Origin: Micromonospora rosaria
Lineage (GTDB): Bacteria; Actinomycetota; Actinomycetes; Mycobacteriales; Micromonosporaceae
Direction: 5' to 3'
NCBI RefSeq assembly: GCF_001567585.1
Contig: NZ_LRQV01000006.1
Coordinates: 41,611 to 105,610 of the forward strand
Length of the DNA: 64,000 nucleotides
Of the stretch, positions 1 through 8,952 are shown piece after piece. The notes below the pieces were generated by a model. It searched no databases. It saw only the letters and a list, made by a program, of their open reading frames with translations, and was not told where the DNA came from. Each line of letters begins with the position of its first letter. Position 1 is the first letter of the stretch. The position numbers and the translations under genes are program-made.

Positions 1-100
1 TGGTCTGGGTGCCGTCGGGCAGCCGCACCCGGGCGTCGAACGTGGCCGGGCTCGATCCGACGTCCCAGGTGAGGCGGGCGGTGTCACCGACGTCGAGCAC
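1..100 (-). CDS. partial phage structural-region protein (N-terminus only)
   Basis: A GTG start preceded by a clear GGAGGAAGG ribosome site opens a frame of 33 codons that runs off the left edge of the window. The visible residues (for example VLDVGDTARLTWDV) suggest a beta-rich virion or head-tail protein, but no family can be named from this length. It lies last in the leftward late-gene order of the prophage and overlaps the preceding small gene by 17 bases. Confidence 0.55.
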   Translation of the reverse strand, partial: MLDVGDTARLTWDVGSSPATFDARVRLPDGTQT

Positions 101-275
101 GGGTGTTCCTTCCTCCCGGGGGTGGCGGCACCGGCACGGCCCGCGCGTACCGGACCGGCGGGTCGGCGGTGAGGGCCAGGTGGTCGTTGAGCCACCGCAC
201 GTCCTCGTCGGTCAGCCGAGGGTCGACGGCCAGGCGCGGCGGGATCACCGTGCCGCCGGGGGCCAGCTTCTGCAC
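84..275 (-). CDS. small phage protein of unknown function
   Basis: A 63-residue product starts at GTG one base after the stop of the upstream glycosyltransferase, with a GGGAGG site 6 bases ahead, so the spacing favours a real, translationally coupled gene. The sequence LTDEDVRWLNDHLALTADPP is followed by a basic tail (RNTRARRR). I do not recognise a family. Its position in the late cluster suggests a virion-assembly accessory role, which is inference only. Confidence 0.5.
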   Translation of the reverse strand: MQKLAPGGTVIPPRLAVDPRLTDEDVRWLNDHLALTADPPVRYARAVPVPPPPGGRNTRARRR

Positions 276-276
276 C

Positions 277-966
277 TCACACCTCCCTCAGCTTGCGGAT
301 CGTCGCCGCGTCGACGCGCAGCCCGGACCGCCGCCACCGCCGGTAGGCCCGGCCGTCCCGGCCGAACTGGTCACGGCCGTTGACCCGCCGGTACTGGTCG
401 TCGGACTCCGCCTTCCCGGCGACCGGGTGCATGTGCTCGACCACGACGTCAGGCAGGTACCGGATGCAGCCGGCCGACCGGCCGAGGTCCAGCACGCTGT
501 TGTCGCAGTACAGGTGCTCGACCGGCGCCGGCACCATCCGGCCCAGCGCCTGGACGATGTCGGCGGTCATCGCCCACTGGGTGGGCAGCCGCTCGCCCTG
601 GTGGCCGTCGTCGCCGTACACGATCCCGGTGCCGAGCTGGCGCAGCTCGTCAACGTACCGGCCGGCCCAGCCCGGCGTGCGCGGCACATGGTCGTCGCCG
701 GCAAACCCCACCGCGAAGTAGTCCCGGGCCAGCCCGGCAGCGATCCGGTCGAGCTTGTGGACCATCGGCAGCCAGCGGGTGATCGTCAGCATCAGAGACT
801 GGTCACTGGCCTGGCCCTCGTACGCCCCGTGGCACGGGTCGTCGCCGTCGACCGCGAACGCCAGCCGGGCCCGCTCGTACGCGCCGGTACTCTCCCAGGC
901 GTCGACGAGCCGAGCCACGGACTGCGGGCGGCCACGAGACGGAACGATCACCAGCAGGTCAGCCAC
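277..966 (-). CDS. phage glycosyltransferase-like protein (GT-A fold)
   Basis: The 229-residue product begins with the typical GT-A beta strand (LLVIVPSRGRPQSVARLVDAW) and carries an acidic metal-binding type motif, FAGDDH, near residue 108, as in nucleotide-sugar-dependent family-2-like transferases. A second patch, CDNSVLDLG near residue 175, resembles the distal part of such enzymes. GTG start with GGGAGG site. It belongs to the phage late cluster downstream of the capsid genes, together with a second glycosyltransferase, so the likely target is a virion protein. The sugar and acceptor cannot be read from sequence. Confidence 0.65.
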   Translation of the reverse strand: MADLLVIVPSRGRPQSVARLVDAWESTGAYERARLAFAVDGDDPCHGAYEGQASDQSLMLTITRWLPMVHKLDRIAAGLARDYFAVGFAGDDHVPRTPGWAGRYVDELRQLGTGIVYGDDGHQGERLPTQWAMTADIVQALGRMVPAPVEHLYCDNSVLDLGRSAGCIRYLPDVVVEHMHPVAGKAESDDQYRRVNGRDQFGRDGRAYRRWRRSGLRVDAATIRKLREV

Positions 967-979
967 CGTGATCCTCCCG

Positions 980-1069
980 TCACATCAGCTCGCAGACGAA
1001 CAGGTCAGGGTGCTCGTCGATGAACGCCTGCCCAGCCCGGCGCATCGCCTCGTGGAGCTGGCCGAACAC
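980..1069 (-). CDS. possible micro-protein between two phage glycosyltransferases
   Basis: A 29-codon frame starts GTG in a TGAGTG junction with the preceding micro-gene and ends just ahead of the ribosome site of the next glycosyltransferase. A GGAGGG lies 13 bases upstream, which is rather far. Amphipathic helical composition; no recognisable family. Reported because it would otherwise leave an unexplained coding-like gap in a tightly packed phage operon. Confidence 0.3.
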   Translation of the reverse strand: MFGQLHEAMRRAGQAFIDEHPDLFVCELM

Positions 1070-1174
1070 TCAGTCGTGGTAGCCCTCCTCAGCGCTGGCC
1101 TCGGCAGCGGCCCGCTCTTCCGGCGGCCAGTGATCGGTGTCGTACGTCGTGGCCGTGAACTCCAGCCGTCGCAT
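1070..1174 (-). CDS. possible micro-protein between two phage glycosyltransferases
   Basis: A 34-codon frame begins ATG 11 bases after the stop of the upstream glycosyltransferase and ends in a TGAGTG overlap with the next micro-gene. The product is acidic (PPEERAAAEASAEEGYHD). The purine-rich stretch lies directly against the ATG, so initiation may depend on coupling. No family recognised. Confidence 0.3.
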   Translation of the reverse strand: MRRLEFTATTYDTDHWPPEERAAAEASAEEGYHD

Positions 1175-1184
1175 CTCCCGGCCA

Positions 1185-1847
1185 TCAGTGCCCCGACTCC
1201 GGATGCCACGCGAAGTACGGATGCTTTACGACCGGCCGAGGTCGGGTCGCTTGGAGCTGGCCCGCCCGCTGCCACGCCGACCCGGCCGGCGAGTACAGGT
1301 AGTGGTAGAGCACCCGTCCCACGTACACCTCGCTGCGCAGGTGCGGGCGGACCTGCCCGACCCACATCCGGTCCTCGGGGTGGCCACGCCGGGCCCGCCG
1401 GAAGTCGCCCCGCAGCGCCAGGTCAGTGCGGATCGGGTCGAGGTGGGTGAAGTCCCGGACCAGGCCGGCCACGCGGTCGCGGCGCCACCGGCGGTGCCGC
1501 AGGCTGTGGTCGACCTCCTCCTGGAGGAACCCGTCGACGTGGTACGCGACCCGGAACCCGACGTGATCCGGCCGGGTCGCTAAGGCCTCGACGACGGCGG
1601 CCACGAAGTCGTCCACGACCAGGTCGTCGTCGTCCACGAAGCTGACGTAGTCCGTGGCCGCGTCCCGCATCAGCGTCTGCCGGACCACGGGCAGCGGCGG
1701 CACCCCGTTGTTCCACCAGCCGACCACCCGCACCCGGCCGTCGTGCGCGTCGAGCTGCGGCAGGAGCACGTCCAGGAGCCGGCGGAACAGCCGGTCCCGC
1801 TCGCTGATGGTGGGGATCAGGATCGACCAGGTCGGCCCGTCACCCAC
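1185..1847 (-). CDS. phage family-2 glycosyltransferase
   Basis: The 220-residue protein has the classic GT2 layout: an N-terminal nucleotide-binding strand WSILIPTISERDRLFRRLL and a DxD-type cluster (YVSFVDDDDLVVDDF) near residue 70 that would bind the metal and nucleotide-sugar phosphate. The C-terminal half is Arg/His rich with a possible acceptor region. It starts at GTG with an 8-base overlap with the preceding phage gene. Family assignment is firm at the fold level. The substrate is unknown; actinophage glycosyltransferases are known to modify virion proteins, which is the simplest reading here. Confidence 0.75.
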   Translation of the reverse strand: MGDGPTWSILIPTISERDRLFRRLLDVLLPQLDAHDGRVRVVGWWNNGVPPLPVVRQTLMRDAATDYVSFVDDDDLVVDDFVAAVVEALATRPDHVGFRVAYHVDGFLQEEVDHSLRHRRWRRDRVAGLVRDFTHLDPIRTDLALRGDFRRARRGHPEDRMWVGQVRPHLRSEVYVGRVLYHYLYSPAGSAWQRAGQLQATRPRPVVKHPYFAWHPESGH

Positions 1848-2322
1848 CGGACGCCCCAGGCTCCTCGGCCGGCCGAGACGGCCGGTACACGCCCAGTTGG
1901 TCGCAGGCGATGACCACCACCCGCACGTCGGGCAGGTGCTCGACCACCCAGGCGTCGAGGTCCGCCTTCATCGCGCGGACCGTTTCCAGCGGGGTGTCCG
2001 GGTCGACCCGTATGAGCAGGGTGTCCCCGGGTTCCACCACCAGCAGCTCCGCGTCGACGGTGCCGGGGAGTTCCTCGCCGGCGAGCCAGGCCGCGACAGC
2101 CGGCGACGGCCACACCTCCAGCGGACCGGTCACCGAGGTCAGCGTCGGCCGGCCCGTCGCCGGGTCGACGTGCATGTCGCCGGACTCGGTGACCGCGTAC
2201 GTGGTGACCGTCAGGAGACCACCGGCGATGGTCGGCGGCGGGGCGTCCTCGGGGACGCTCTCCGGGTCGACGCCGTTCGCCTGTAGCCACCCGGCCACCT
2301 CGGCGGCCAGGCCCTCGGTCAT
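1840..2322 (-). CDS. phage head-region protein of unknown function
   Basis: A 160-residue acidic protein starts in a 4-base ATGA overlap with the stop of the preceding gene. It begins with a helical MTEGLAAEVAGWLQANGVDP segment and then beta-rich sequence including VVIACDQLGVYRP. Placed directly after the capsid gene and its neighbour, where HK97-type phages keep head-completion or connector genes, so a head-tail joining role is plausible but not shown. Confidence 0.65.
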   Translation of the reverse strand: MTEGLAAEVAGWLQANGVDPESVPEDAPPPTIAGGLLTVTTYAVTESGDMHVDPATGRPTLTSVTGPLEVWPSPAVAAWLAGEELPGTVDAELLVVEPGDTLLIRVDPDTPLETVRAMKADLDAWVVEHLPDVRVVVIACDQLGVYRPSRPAEEPGASGG

Positions 2323-2846
2323 TCGCCGCCCTCGCCGTACAGCTCGCGGCGGATGTCGTCACGGTTCTTCGACGCCCACTGCTTCAGCGGGGTGCGGGTC
2401 TTGTCGGCCGCGTGCCGCCGCCAGGCGTCGTTGCCCGACCCGGGGCCCGACGTCGGCGGCCGCCGCGGCGACTCACCCTCCGGGGCCGGCTCGGGCTCGG
2501 GTTCGGCGGCCGGACCTTCCTGGCCCTCGGCGGCCCCGCCCGGCTCCTCGGGGGCCGGGGTGGGCTGCACGTCGCGCAGCTCCCCGGGGGCCGCCGTCGC
2601 CTGCTCTACCCCGCCGACGCCGAAGGTCTCGATGACCGCAGCCACGCCAGAGGCCGGCCCCGCCGTCAGCCGCCCTCCACCCGGCAGGTCGTAGTGGACC
2701 CGCAGCGGCTGCCACAGCTTCGGGCTCTTCTCCACCAGCGGGTGGCCCGCCCGGGCGATGGTCACGCCCCGACGGATTGGGTGCCGGCGGCCCTCGTGCA
2801 TGATCACGCCCGACGTGCGGGCCACCACCAGGTCGCTGCTGTCCAC
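2319..2846 (-). CDS. phage head-associated protein with acidic proline-rich linker
   Basis: The product is 175 residues when started at the GTG that has an AAAGGAG site 6 bases upstream; a further-upstream ATG has no such site. The N-terminal 70 residues (EKSPKLWQPLRVHYDLPG) look folded. A Glu/Pro-rich linker follows, then a basic C-terminal helix (RTPLKQWASKNRDDIRRELYG). It follows the major capsid gene immediately, a usual place for head fibre or head-completion proteins. No specific family recognised. Confidence 0.65.
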   Translation of the reverse strand: MDSSDLVVARTSGVIMHEGRRHPIRRGVTIARAGHPLVEKSPKLWQPLRVHYDLPGGGRLTAGPASGVAAVIETFGVGGVEQATAAPGELRDVQPTPAPEEPGGAAEGQEGPAAEPEPEPAPEGESPRRPPTSGPGSGNDAWRRHAADKTRTPLKQWASKNRDDIRRELYGEGGE

Positions 2847-2912
2847 AGCGGCTCCTTTCGGGACTGGGCCCCGGCCGGCGCCCACGAGCGCGGGACGCCG
2901 GCCGGGAGCAGG

Positions 2913-4358
2913 TCAGGACGTGGCGGCCGCGACGCGGAAGGCGCTCGGCACGAGGATCTTCGTCGTGTTCCGCCAGCGGGCGTAGATGCCCCGCTGACCG
3001 GTCGGCATCCGGCGGCTCGCGCCGAACACGTGCGGTACCAGCTCGACCGTCATGCCGACCCGGTCGACGATCAGGTACTGCTGGAAGTCGCCGAACACCA
3101 GGTACCTGCCGGCAGGGGTCGCCGACATCTGCGACGCCTCGTGCGCCGGGTAGCCGATCAGCTCCGGCGGCAGGCCGGCGCCGAGCCGCACCCACAGGTC
3201 CGGGCCGTCCGAGTCGGCGAACTGCCGGACCAGGTTGTAGATGGCCCGGTTGGCCAGCCACCGGGCCCGGGCCCGCCACCGCGCCCCGAGGCCGTCGTCG
3301 CCGGTCTCCATGTCGTACAGCGTCTGGCTGGTGAACCCGGCCCCGTCGTCGACCACGGACCCGGCCGGCAGGCCGGCGACGATGCCCTCCGGGTTGTGGC
3401 CGCCGCCGGAGATCAGCGAACCGTTGCCGGAGATGAACGACACCGCCTCCTCGTTGTCCTTCGCCTCGCCGAACATGCGGGCCAGCTCCGACCGCAGCCG
3501 CGGCCAGTCCTGGTCCAGGTCCATCGAGAACGGCACGAACACGTGCACCGCGCTGGGGCGGACGGTGGGCTGCTCGAACTCCGGCGAGTCGTCGGTCGCC
3601 TCGGCGACCTCCGGCGTACGGGTGGCCACCACACCCTCGGAGGTGAGGCCCTGCCACTCCTTGCCGACGATCCGCTCCACCCGGCTGATCTGCCGCAGCG
3701 GGTTGATGCTGCCGTCGTCGGTCAGGATCACCGTCGGGTCGAGCTGGTACGGCACCGCGTACCCGCCGTCCGGGTCCGACCCGAGCGACAGCGCCCGCTG
3801 CTCCTCGTGGGACAGGCCGTTGGTGCTCCGGGAGATCACCGCCTTCCCGAACGCCCGCTCGTACACCGGGTTGCCCGTGGTGATGATCCGCCGGGCCAGG
3901 GTGCCCCGCATATCGTCGACGGTGTCGAGCAGCTCGGCCGCCCGCGCCTGGCACCGCTCCCGGGACTGCCCCGGGAACGTGGACCGCTCCACGATGCGCA
4001 TCGCGTTGCCGTGCAGCCGCTCCCGGTACTCCTCGTCCGAGCGGGACTGGAAGCGGGCGGCGGCCAGGTCGTACACCTCGTCGTCGCTGCGCTGCCGGAC
4101 GAACGCCGGCGTGTCCACCGGCGCCCGCTCCATGCCGCGGCCGGTCGCGGCGATGCCCGCGAGCCGCTCCTTACGGGCCCGCAGCTCCGCCACGGTGGAG
4201 GCGTGCTCGTCACGCTCGGCGTTGATCGAGTTCCACTCGTCGCGCACGTGGTCGGGCATCTGCTCGTTCTCGTACTGCTCGTCGAGTTCGGCCAGGCGCT
4301 GGTCGATCTCCTTGATGCGCGCCTCGCGGTCCTCGATGCTGCGGATCTCCTCCGCCAT
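2913..4358 (-). CDS. HK97-family major capsid protein
   Basis: The 481-residue protein has the two-part layout of HK97-fold capsid precursors. An N-terminal coiled-coil scaffold-like delta region (about residues 1-90, RSIEDREARIKEIDQRLAEL) would be removed by the adjacent protease, and a mature domain starts around residue 180 (GSDPDGGYAVPYQLDPTVI) with the downstream capsid signature EFEQPTVRPSAVHVFVPFSM. It starts at ATG with GGTAGGAG just upstream and lies after protease and portal, the canonical order. Hundreds of copies would form the icosahedral shell. Confidence 0.93.
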   Translation of the reverse strand: MAEEIRSIEDREARIKEIDQRLAELDEQYENEQMPDHVRDEWNSINAERDEHASTVAELRARKERLAGIAATGRGMERAPVDTPAFVRQRSDDEVYDLAAARFQSRSDEEYRERLHGNAMRIVERSTFPGQSRERCQARAAELLDTVDDMRGTLARRIITTGNPVYERAFGKAVISRSTNGLSHEEQRALSLGSDPDGGYAVPYQLDPTVILTDDGSINPLRQISRVERIVGKEWQGLTSEGVVATRTPEVAEATDDSPEFEQPTVRPSAVHVFVPFSMDLDQDWPRLRSELARMFGEAKDNEEAVSFISGNGSLISGGGHNPEGIVAGLPAGSVVDDGAGFTSQTLYDMETGDDGLGARWRARARWLANRAIYNLVRQFADSDGPDLWVRLGAGLPPELIGYPAHEASQMSATPAGRYLVFGDFQQYLIVDRVGMTVELVPHVFGASRRMPTGQRGIYARWRNTTKILVPSAFRVAAATS

Positions 4359-4364
4359 CTGCTC

Positions 4365-5351
4365 CTACCTTCGGGATGGGAGGTACCAGGTGGCACCTCG
4401 GGACGGACGGACCGAGTGGCGCGTCACCGGCTCGGTGGTCTGGTGCGTGCGAGTGGCCACCGGGGCCGGCTCGTTGGTGCTGGGCTGCCGAGTGGCGGAG
4501 GCCGGCTCGTCAGTGGTCTCGGGGCCGCCCTCGACGGGCAGCGGAACGGCCGGGGGCGCGGCGGCACGTGCCGCGAGCACCTCCAGGAGCTCAGGGAACG
4601 TCCCGGCGATCTCCTCGGCCAGGGCCCGGCGGGCGTCAGCGTCGAAGACGCCGAGGTGCCGCTTGATGCAGCGGGCGTCCAGCCCGAACTGGGCGATCAC
4701 CCCTCGCAGGGCGACCTGGTTGCGGTCGAAGGGCGACCGGGCCGGCAGGCCCGACCGGACGCCGACGCTGGTCTGCTCGTAGGCCGGGAACACCACCGGC
4801 CCCAGCTCGAAGAGCTGCACCTCGAGGATCTCCCGCCGGACCGGGCCGCGGTCGCCCGGGTCACGCAGCAGGTCGGACAGCTCGTCGTCCTTGATCTTCT
4901 TCCCGTCGCGGTCGACCCACTGGTCCTTGACGACGCGGAACTTGAACGACATGCCGCGGATGGCCTTGCCCTCGACGGCCTGGCGGATCGGCTCGACCAC
5001 GTCGTTGGCGAAGAGCCGCGCCCGGGTGAACAGACCCTCGTCGTCCTCGTACAGCTCCTCGATCGAGGCGATGGGCACGGATCCGACGCGCTTGTCGTTT
5101 CCGTGGTCGAACTGCATGACCGGCTGCCGCTCCCGCAGGGTCTTGCGGAACGCGCCGCGCTTCACGACCTCCTCGAAGCTGCCGGCCCACGACTCGATGA
5201 CGGTCGGCTGGTCGAACACCGCACCGTATCCGCGCAGCGTGCGCCCGTCGTTCGGCTCGTCGTCGCCCGGCTCGGTCGCCCTGAACTCGAAGAAGTGCGC
5301 CCGCACCTCCTGGCGCAGGACCTGGCGCGGGTCCACCTCGGTCACCGTCAT
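4365..5351 (-). CDS. HK97-family prohead protease
   Basis: The 328-residue protein carries the family-S78-type serine protease core. RTLRGYGAVFD opens the domain, His83 lies in MQFDHGND and Ser135 in IRGMSFKFRV, and both match the expected catalytic His and Ser contexts. The C-terminal 100 residues are a low-complexity Pro/Thr tail. It overlaps the portal stop by 4 bases and precedes the capsid gene, the standard maturation cassette. Its job is removal of the capsid delta domain during head assembly. Confidence 0.92.
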   Translation of the reverse strand: MTVTEVDPRQVLRQEVRAHFFEFRATEPGDDEPNDGRTLRGYGAVFDQPTVIESWAGSFEEVVKRGAFRKTLRERQPVMQFDHGNDKRVGSVPIASIEELYEDDEGLFTRARLFANDVVEPIRQAVEGKAIRGMSFKFRVVKDQWVDRDGKKIKDDELSDLLRDPGDRGPVRREILEVQLFELGPVVFPAYEQTSVGVRSGLPARSPFDRNQVALRGVIAQFGLDARCIKRHLGVFDADARRALAEEIAGTFPELLEVLAARAAAPPAVPLPVEGGPETTDEPASATRQPSTNEPAPVATRTHQTTEPVTRHSVRPSRGATWYLPSRR

Positions 5352-6733
5352 GTCTCGGTACCTCCCTGCGGCGCCTCTCCGGCGCTGTCGTCGCTGCCGG
5401 ATGACCCGCCGTCGCCGCCTTCGCCGGGGGTTTGGAGCTGGACGCTGACCCGGCCGGTGTGCACGAGCCGCGACCAGTCCGAGGTCTGCACCGCCTCGAT
5501 CGCGCTCTGCGCGGTGAAGCCGTCACGCACCAGGGCGGTGATCGTCAGCGCCTCGGTGGACTGCACCTTCGCCGCATCCGCTGCATCCATGTGCAGGAAT
5601 GGAATGCCCTTCGTGGCGAACCACAGGCTGGCCCCGTTGTCGGGCCGGTCGAGCAGCACCTCCAGGGCGGAAGCCACCTTGCCCCACAGGTCCTGGAGCG
5701 TCCCGTCGGACAACCTCCTACGGGCTGCCGTGAAGTTCCCCGCATTGAGCGCTGACCCCTGCAAGCCCTCCGAGAAGCCGACCCAGGACGGCGGCACTCC
5801 GGCGGCCGACGCCAACCGAGACTCGGCCTTGCCCTGGATGACCGCGAAGTCCAACTGCTTCATGTCCGCGCCGATCGCCTTCGCGTCCGCGCCGCCGCCC
5901 AAGTAGAGGGTCTTGTACGCATTCCACGCCCCGGCGTGCTCGGCCTCGAAGACCTCCTTGAAGTCCTTCACCGCCTGGACGTTGATGCCCGGATCGAACC
6001 GGATCACCATGTTCGGCGTCGCCGCGTTCCTCAGGAACGCCCGCTTGTGGTCCGTCATCAGGTTGTCGCCGGACAGGTCCCGGATCACTGGCGTCATCCA
6101 CGACATCCCGAGGAACACGCCGTCGGGGTCGGGGATCGGTGCGTAGTGCGCCACCTCGTCCGGCAGCAGCACCTTCATCTGCCCATTCGGCGGCTTGTAC
6201 ACGTAGCCGGCCAGCTCGACGTCCGCCGCTTCTTCCGGCCGCTCCGCGTCTTCCTCCGAGCCGAGGACGATGTACATCCACTCGGGGCGCAGCCGGACCA
6301 GCCGCGACTGCCGCTGCCGGCGCAGCCGGCGGACGTACGAGTTGCCGGCCGTCGACACGTCCAGCTCCATGCGGGTCAGCAGGTCCGCCGTCGTCCCGCC
6401 CGGCCAGGGCCGCTCCAGGACCGCGAGCTCCTGTGACCCGAACAGGTCCGCCGGGGCCCCGCCCACCCACCGGGTCCACTGGAACCGGATCTGAGCGAAG
6501 AGCTGCATCCTGGCCAGGATCAGGGCGAACGTCGGCCCGTTGGACCGGGCGACCTGCGTCAGCGTCGCCCCGATCGCCTCCTCGTTCAACGTCCCCATCG
6601 ACGTCTGGAGGAACGGGTACGCCGAACTCCCGAAGCTGAACAGCTCCGCGAAGTCCTGCATCGACAAGGAGCTGCGAGTCGACCGGGCGCTCTCCGGCAC
6701 CAGCAGACCACGCTGTAGCTCGTAGGAGGTCAC
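5348..6733 (-). CDS. phage portal protein
   Basis: The 461-residue product matches HK97/SPP1-type portals: an N-terminal membrane-free alpha/beta part, the LERPWPGGTTADLLTRMELDV segment near residue 105, and LDFAVIQGKAESRLASAAGVPPSWVG around residue 290, a hallmark of the portal core. Twelve copies would form the DNA-entry ring. It follows the large terminase with a 19-base gap and overlaps the protease start, so the packaging and head genes form one transcript. The C-terminal tail is Gly/Ser rich. Confidence 0.92.
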   Translation of the reverse strand: MTSYELQRGLLVPESARSTRSSLSMQDFAELFSFGSSAYPFLQTSMGTLNEEAIGATLTQVARSNGPTFALILARMQLFAQIRFQWTRWVGGAPADLFGSQELAVLERPWPGGTTADLLTRMELDVSTAGNSYVRRLRRQRQSRLVRLRPEWMYIVLGSEEDAERPEEAADVELAGYVYKPPNGQMKVLLPDEVAHYAPIPDPDGVFLGMSWMTPVIRDLSGDNLMTDHKRAFLRNAATPNMVIRFDPGINVQAVKDFKEVFEAEHAGAWNAYKTLYLGGGADAKAIGADMKQLDFAVIQGKAESRLASAAGVPPSWVGFSEGLQGSALNAGNFTAARRRLSDGTLQDLWGKVASALEVLLDRPDNGASLWFATKGIPFLHMDAADAAKVQSTEALTITALVRDGFTAQSAIEAVQTSDWSRLVHTGRVSVQLQTPGEGGDGGSSGSDDSAGEAPQGGTET

Positions 6734-6752
6734 GCAGCCGGCCCCCCTTTCG

Positions 6753-8345
6753 TCAGGTCATCGCGAACGGCCTGGGAGCCGCAGGGGAATGGATCCGGAC
6801 CGTGCCCAGCGCCCAGACCGCGAGGGACGCGGCCACCAACGGGCAGATGTCCGTCGTGATGTCGCGGCGGTTGAACGCCCACCCGTCGCCGATGACGCGC
6901 TTCGTCGCGCCGGCCGCCGCGGTGGTCAACATCGGCTGGCCGAGATGCCACAGGTCCGGCTTCGCGTCGTCTGTGCCGGTCAACCCGTCGTAGATGCTCC
7001 CGGCGGCGGCGACCAGGTCGGCGACGCCAGCGCGGATCACCTTCAGCTTCGTGCCGTCCTCGAGTTCGGCCCCGTCCGCCGCGTCGGCGATCGCCTTGTC
7101 GCTGACCACGACCGCCAGCGGCCGGTGCCGTTCGGCCAGCACCTTCAGCCGATCGACGATCCACTTCGTGCCGGGCTCGTGGTCGATGACGTCGACGACC
7201 CGGCCGCCGGCGAGTCTCGGCCCGCACGCGGCGATCGCCGCCCACGTCCGGTCCGGAGTGACGTCGACGGCCAAGACGAGCGGCTCGCCCATCACCGCCC
7301 GGGTGTCGAGCTGCCCCAGCCAGGACCCTTCGGCGATAATCTGCCAGCGCGGGTTGCTGTCGTCGATCCGCCGGGGCCAGATACCCAGCCGCTCCCGCGC
7401 CCAGCCCGCCAGGTCCGCCTTCGCCGCCCGCAGCTCGCGGTCGATGCCTTCGAGCGTCTGGCCAGTGCCGTTCGACCGCCGGACTTCCAGCGACGGGTTC
7501 GTCGCAGCCCAGTTCGCGGGGTCGGCGAGGTCGACGCCTTCGAGGTTGTCGAGATCGCCGCCCAGGCCGTAGTCGCGGTACCCGAGCGACGGGTCCTGCT
7601 CCCACGGGCCGTCCTCGCGGGTACGCGGGGCCGTCGGGTCGCCGCGGTGCCGCAGCGCGTACATCACCGCTCCGGTGGTGCCGGTCAGCGGCGGCGAGCT
7701 GGTGTAGATGATCTGGGAGTTCGGGATGGCCGACACGGTGTAGAGCAGCGCCGAGTGCTGGTCGACGGTCAGGGCGTACGCCTCGTCGATGATGTTGCAG
7801 TCGCCCGAGAATCCGCGGCCGGAGCCCTTCGAGCGGGCAATGAACCGGATCCGCGCGCCCGTGTCGAGGCGCTCGAAGCCCTCCTCGTTGTGGCTGCTGG
7901 TGATCTTGACGCGGATCCCGTCGACGTCCCACAGGTTCTCGTCGTCGCCGACCATCGTGCCCAGCGCCTTGACGAGCGCCTTCATCCGCCGGAACGCTTC
8001 CATGGCGGTTTTGAGCTCGTGCGCCGACCACATGATGAGCTGCTCGCCGAGGAGGAGGAACCCGGCCAGGGCGCGGGCCTCCAAGATGCCGCCCTTGCCG
8101 TTCTGGCGGGTGACCCACTCGCAGTGCTCCCAGCAGGCCCACTTGCCGTCGGGGCGGGTGGACAGCATCAGCGTGATCGAGTCCTGCTGCCAGTCGTCCA
8201 GCGGCCGGCCGGCCCGCACCATCAGCTCAGCCGCTTCGGCCCCGAAGCTGTCGACGTACTCCGGGTGGGTCTCAACCCGTGGCCTGCGCGCGCCGCGCAT
8301 CGGCAATCCGAGCGGTGAGGTCAGCGACACCGGCACGACCCTCAC
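6753..8345 (-). CDS. terL: phage terminase large subunit
   Basis: The 530-residue protein has an N-terminal packaging ATPase with a Walker-A-like VTRQNGKG (residues 78-85) and a Walker B around residue 180 (CNIIDEAY). A C-terminal RNase-H-like nuclease follows with the first acidic residue in VLAVDVTPD and later acidic residues in the C-terminal part. It pumps and cuts concatemeric DNA at the portal. It overlaps the small-subunit gene by about 74 bases; an internal ATG at residue 16 would shorten the overlap to 29 bases, so the exact start is open. Confidence 0.93.
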   Translation of the reverse strand: MRVVPVSLTSPLGLPMRGARRPRVETHPEYVDSFGAEAAELMVRAGRPLDDWQQDSITLMLSTRPDGKWACWEHCEWVTRQNGKGGILEARALAGFLLLGEQLIMWSAHELKTAMEAFRRMKALVKALGTMVGDDENLWDVDGIRVKITSSHNEEGFERLDTGARIRFIARSKGSGRGFSGDCNIIDEAYALTVDQHSALLYTVSAIPNSQIIYTSSPPLTGTTGAVMYALRHRGDPTAPRTREDGPWEQDPSLGYRDYGLGGDLDNLEGVDLADPANWAATNPSLEVRRSNGTGQTLEGIDRELRAAKADLAGWARERLGIWPRRIDDSNPRWQIIAEGSWLGQLDTRAVMGEPLVLAVDVTPDRTWAAIAACGPRLAGGRVVDVIDHEPGTKWIVDRLKVLAERHRPLAVVVSDKAIADAADGAELEDGTKLKVIRAGVADLVAAAGSIYDGLTGTDDAKPDLWHLGQPMLTTAAAGATKRVIGDGWAFNRRDITTDICPLVAASLAVWALGTVRIHSPAAPRPFAMT

Positions 8346-8841
8346 CGCCCTTCGCTGCGCTGCCCTCCGGCCGTCCGGTCGGCGGCGGCACCGCCCGACG
8401 GCCGCGCCCGAGCTGCTGGAGCATCCGGGCCAGGGCCGCCTGCTGCTGCCGCGACTCCGTGAGCACCTGGTCGACCACGAGCGTCACCGGCCCATCGCCC
8501 CGGGCCTGCCGCAGCCGCACCCACACCGCGTCGCGGCCGTTCAGGATCGCGTCGAGCCGGTCCAGGCGGTCCGCCGTACGGCAGGCCTCCTCCAGCAGCA
8601 CCAGGTCCCGAACCGTCATCCCCGGCGTCTCCGCCACCGTCGCCGCCCACAACCGGGCGCCCCGATCCCGCAGCCCGGACGGTGCGACCGGCAGATCCTT
8701 GCCGGTAACGGTCGCAACGGGCGGCGGCACCTCCACGGGCTGCGGTAGGCAGTCCTCCCGGTCTGGCAGGCAGAGGCTGTGATCACCGGCTTTGTGCGCC
8801 CGATGCCGGCGAACACGCTCCGCTACCGTCCGGTCGGCCAA
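8272..8841 (-). CDS. terS: probable terminase small subunit
   Basis: Started at a TTG with GGGAGGT six bases ahead, the product is 189 residues. The central helical part (GLRDRGARLWAATVAE, then MTVRDLVLLEEACRTADRLDRLDAIL) matches the P27-like small-terminase pattern that recognises packaging DNA and docks the large subunit. The N-terminus is basic with Cys and His (RRHRAHKAGDHSLCLPDREDC). The gene sits directly upstream of the large terminase, which supports the call. Confidence 0.78.
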   Translation of the reverse strand: MADRTVAERVRRHRAHKAGDHSLCLPDREDCLPQPVEVPPPVATVTGKDLPVAPSGLRDRGARLWAATVAETPGMTVRDLVLLEEACRTADRLDRLDAILNGRDAVWVRLRQARGDGPVTLVVDQVLTESRQQQAALARMLQQLGRGRRAVPPPTGRPEGSAAKGGEGRAGVADLTARIADARRAQATG

Positions 8842-8952
8842 GGGGGCACCTCCCAAGATCAGCGTTACGGGGGGAGATTCCCCTGAGGCGTGGGCGGGTC
8901 AGGGTGCTGGGTTGATCCGTCCGGACCCCACCCCCCTGTCCCTCACGCTCTG

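Noticed and set aside
2412..5906. Very long open frame on the + strand opposite the capsid, protease and portal genes
   Set aside because: It is the antisense shadow of GC-rich coding sequence: no ribosome site, His/Arg/Gly-rich nonsense composition, and the opposite strand encodes clear HK97-type proteins.
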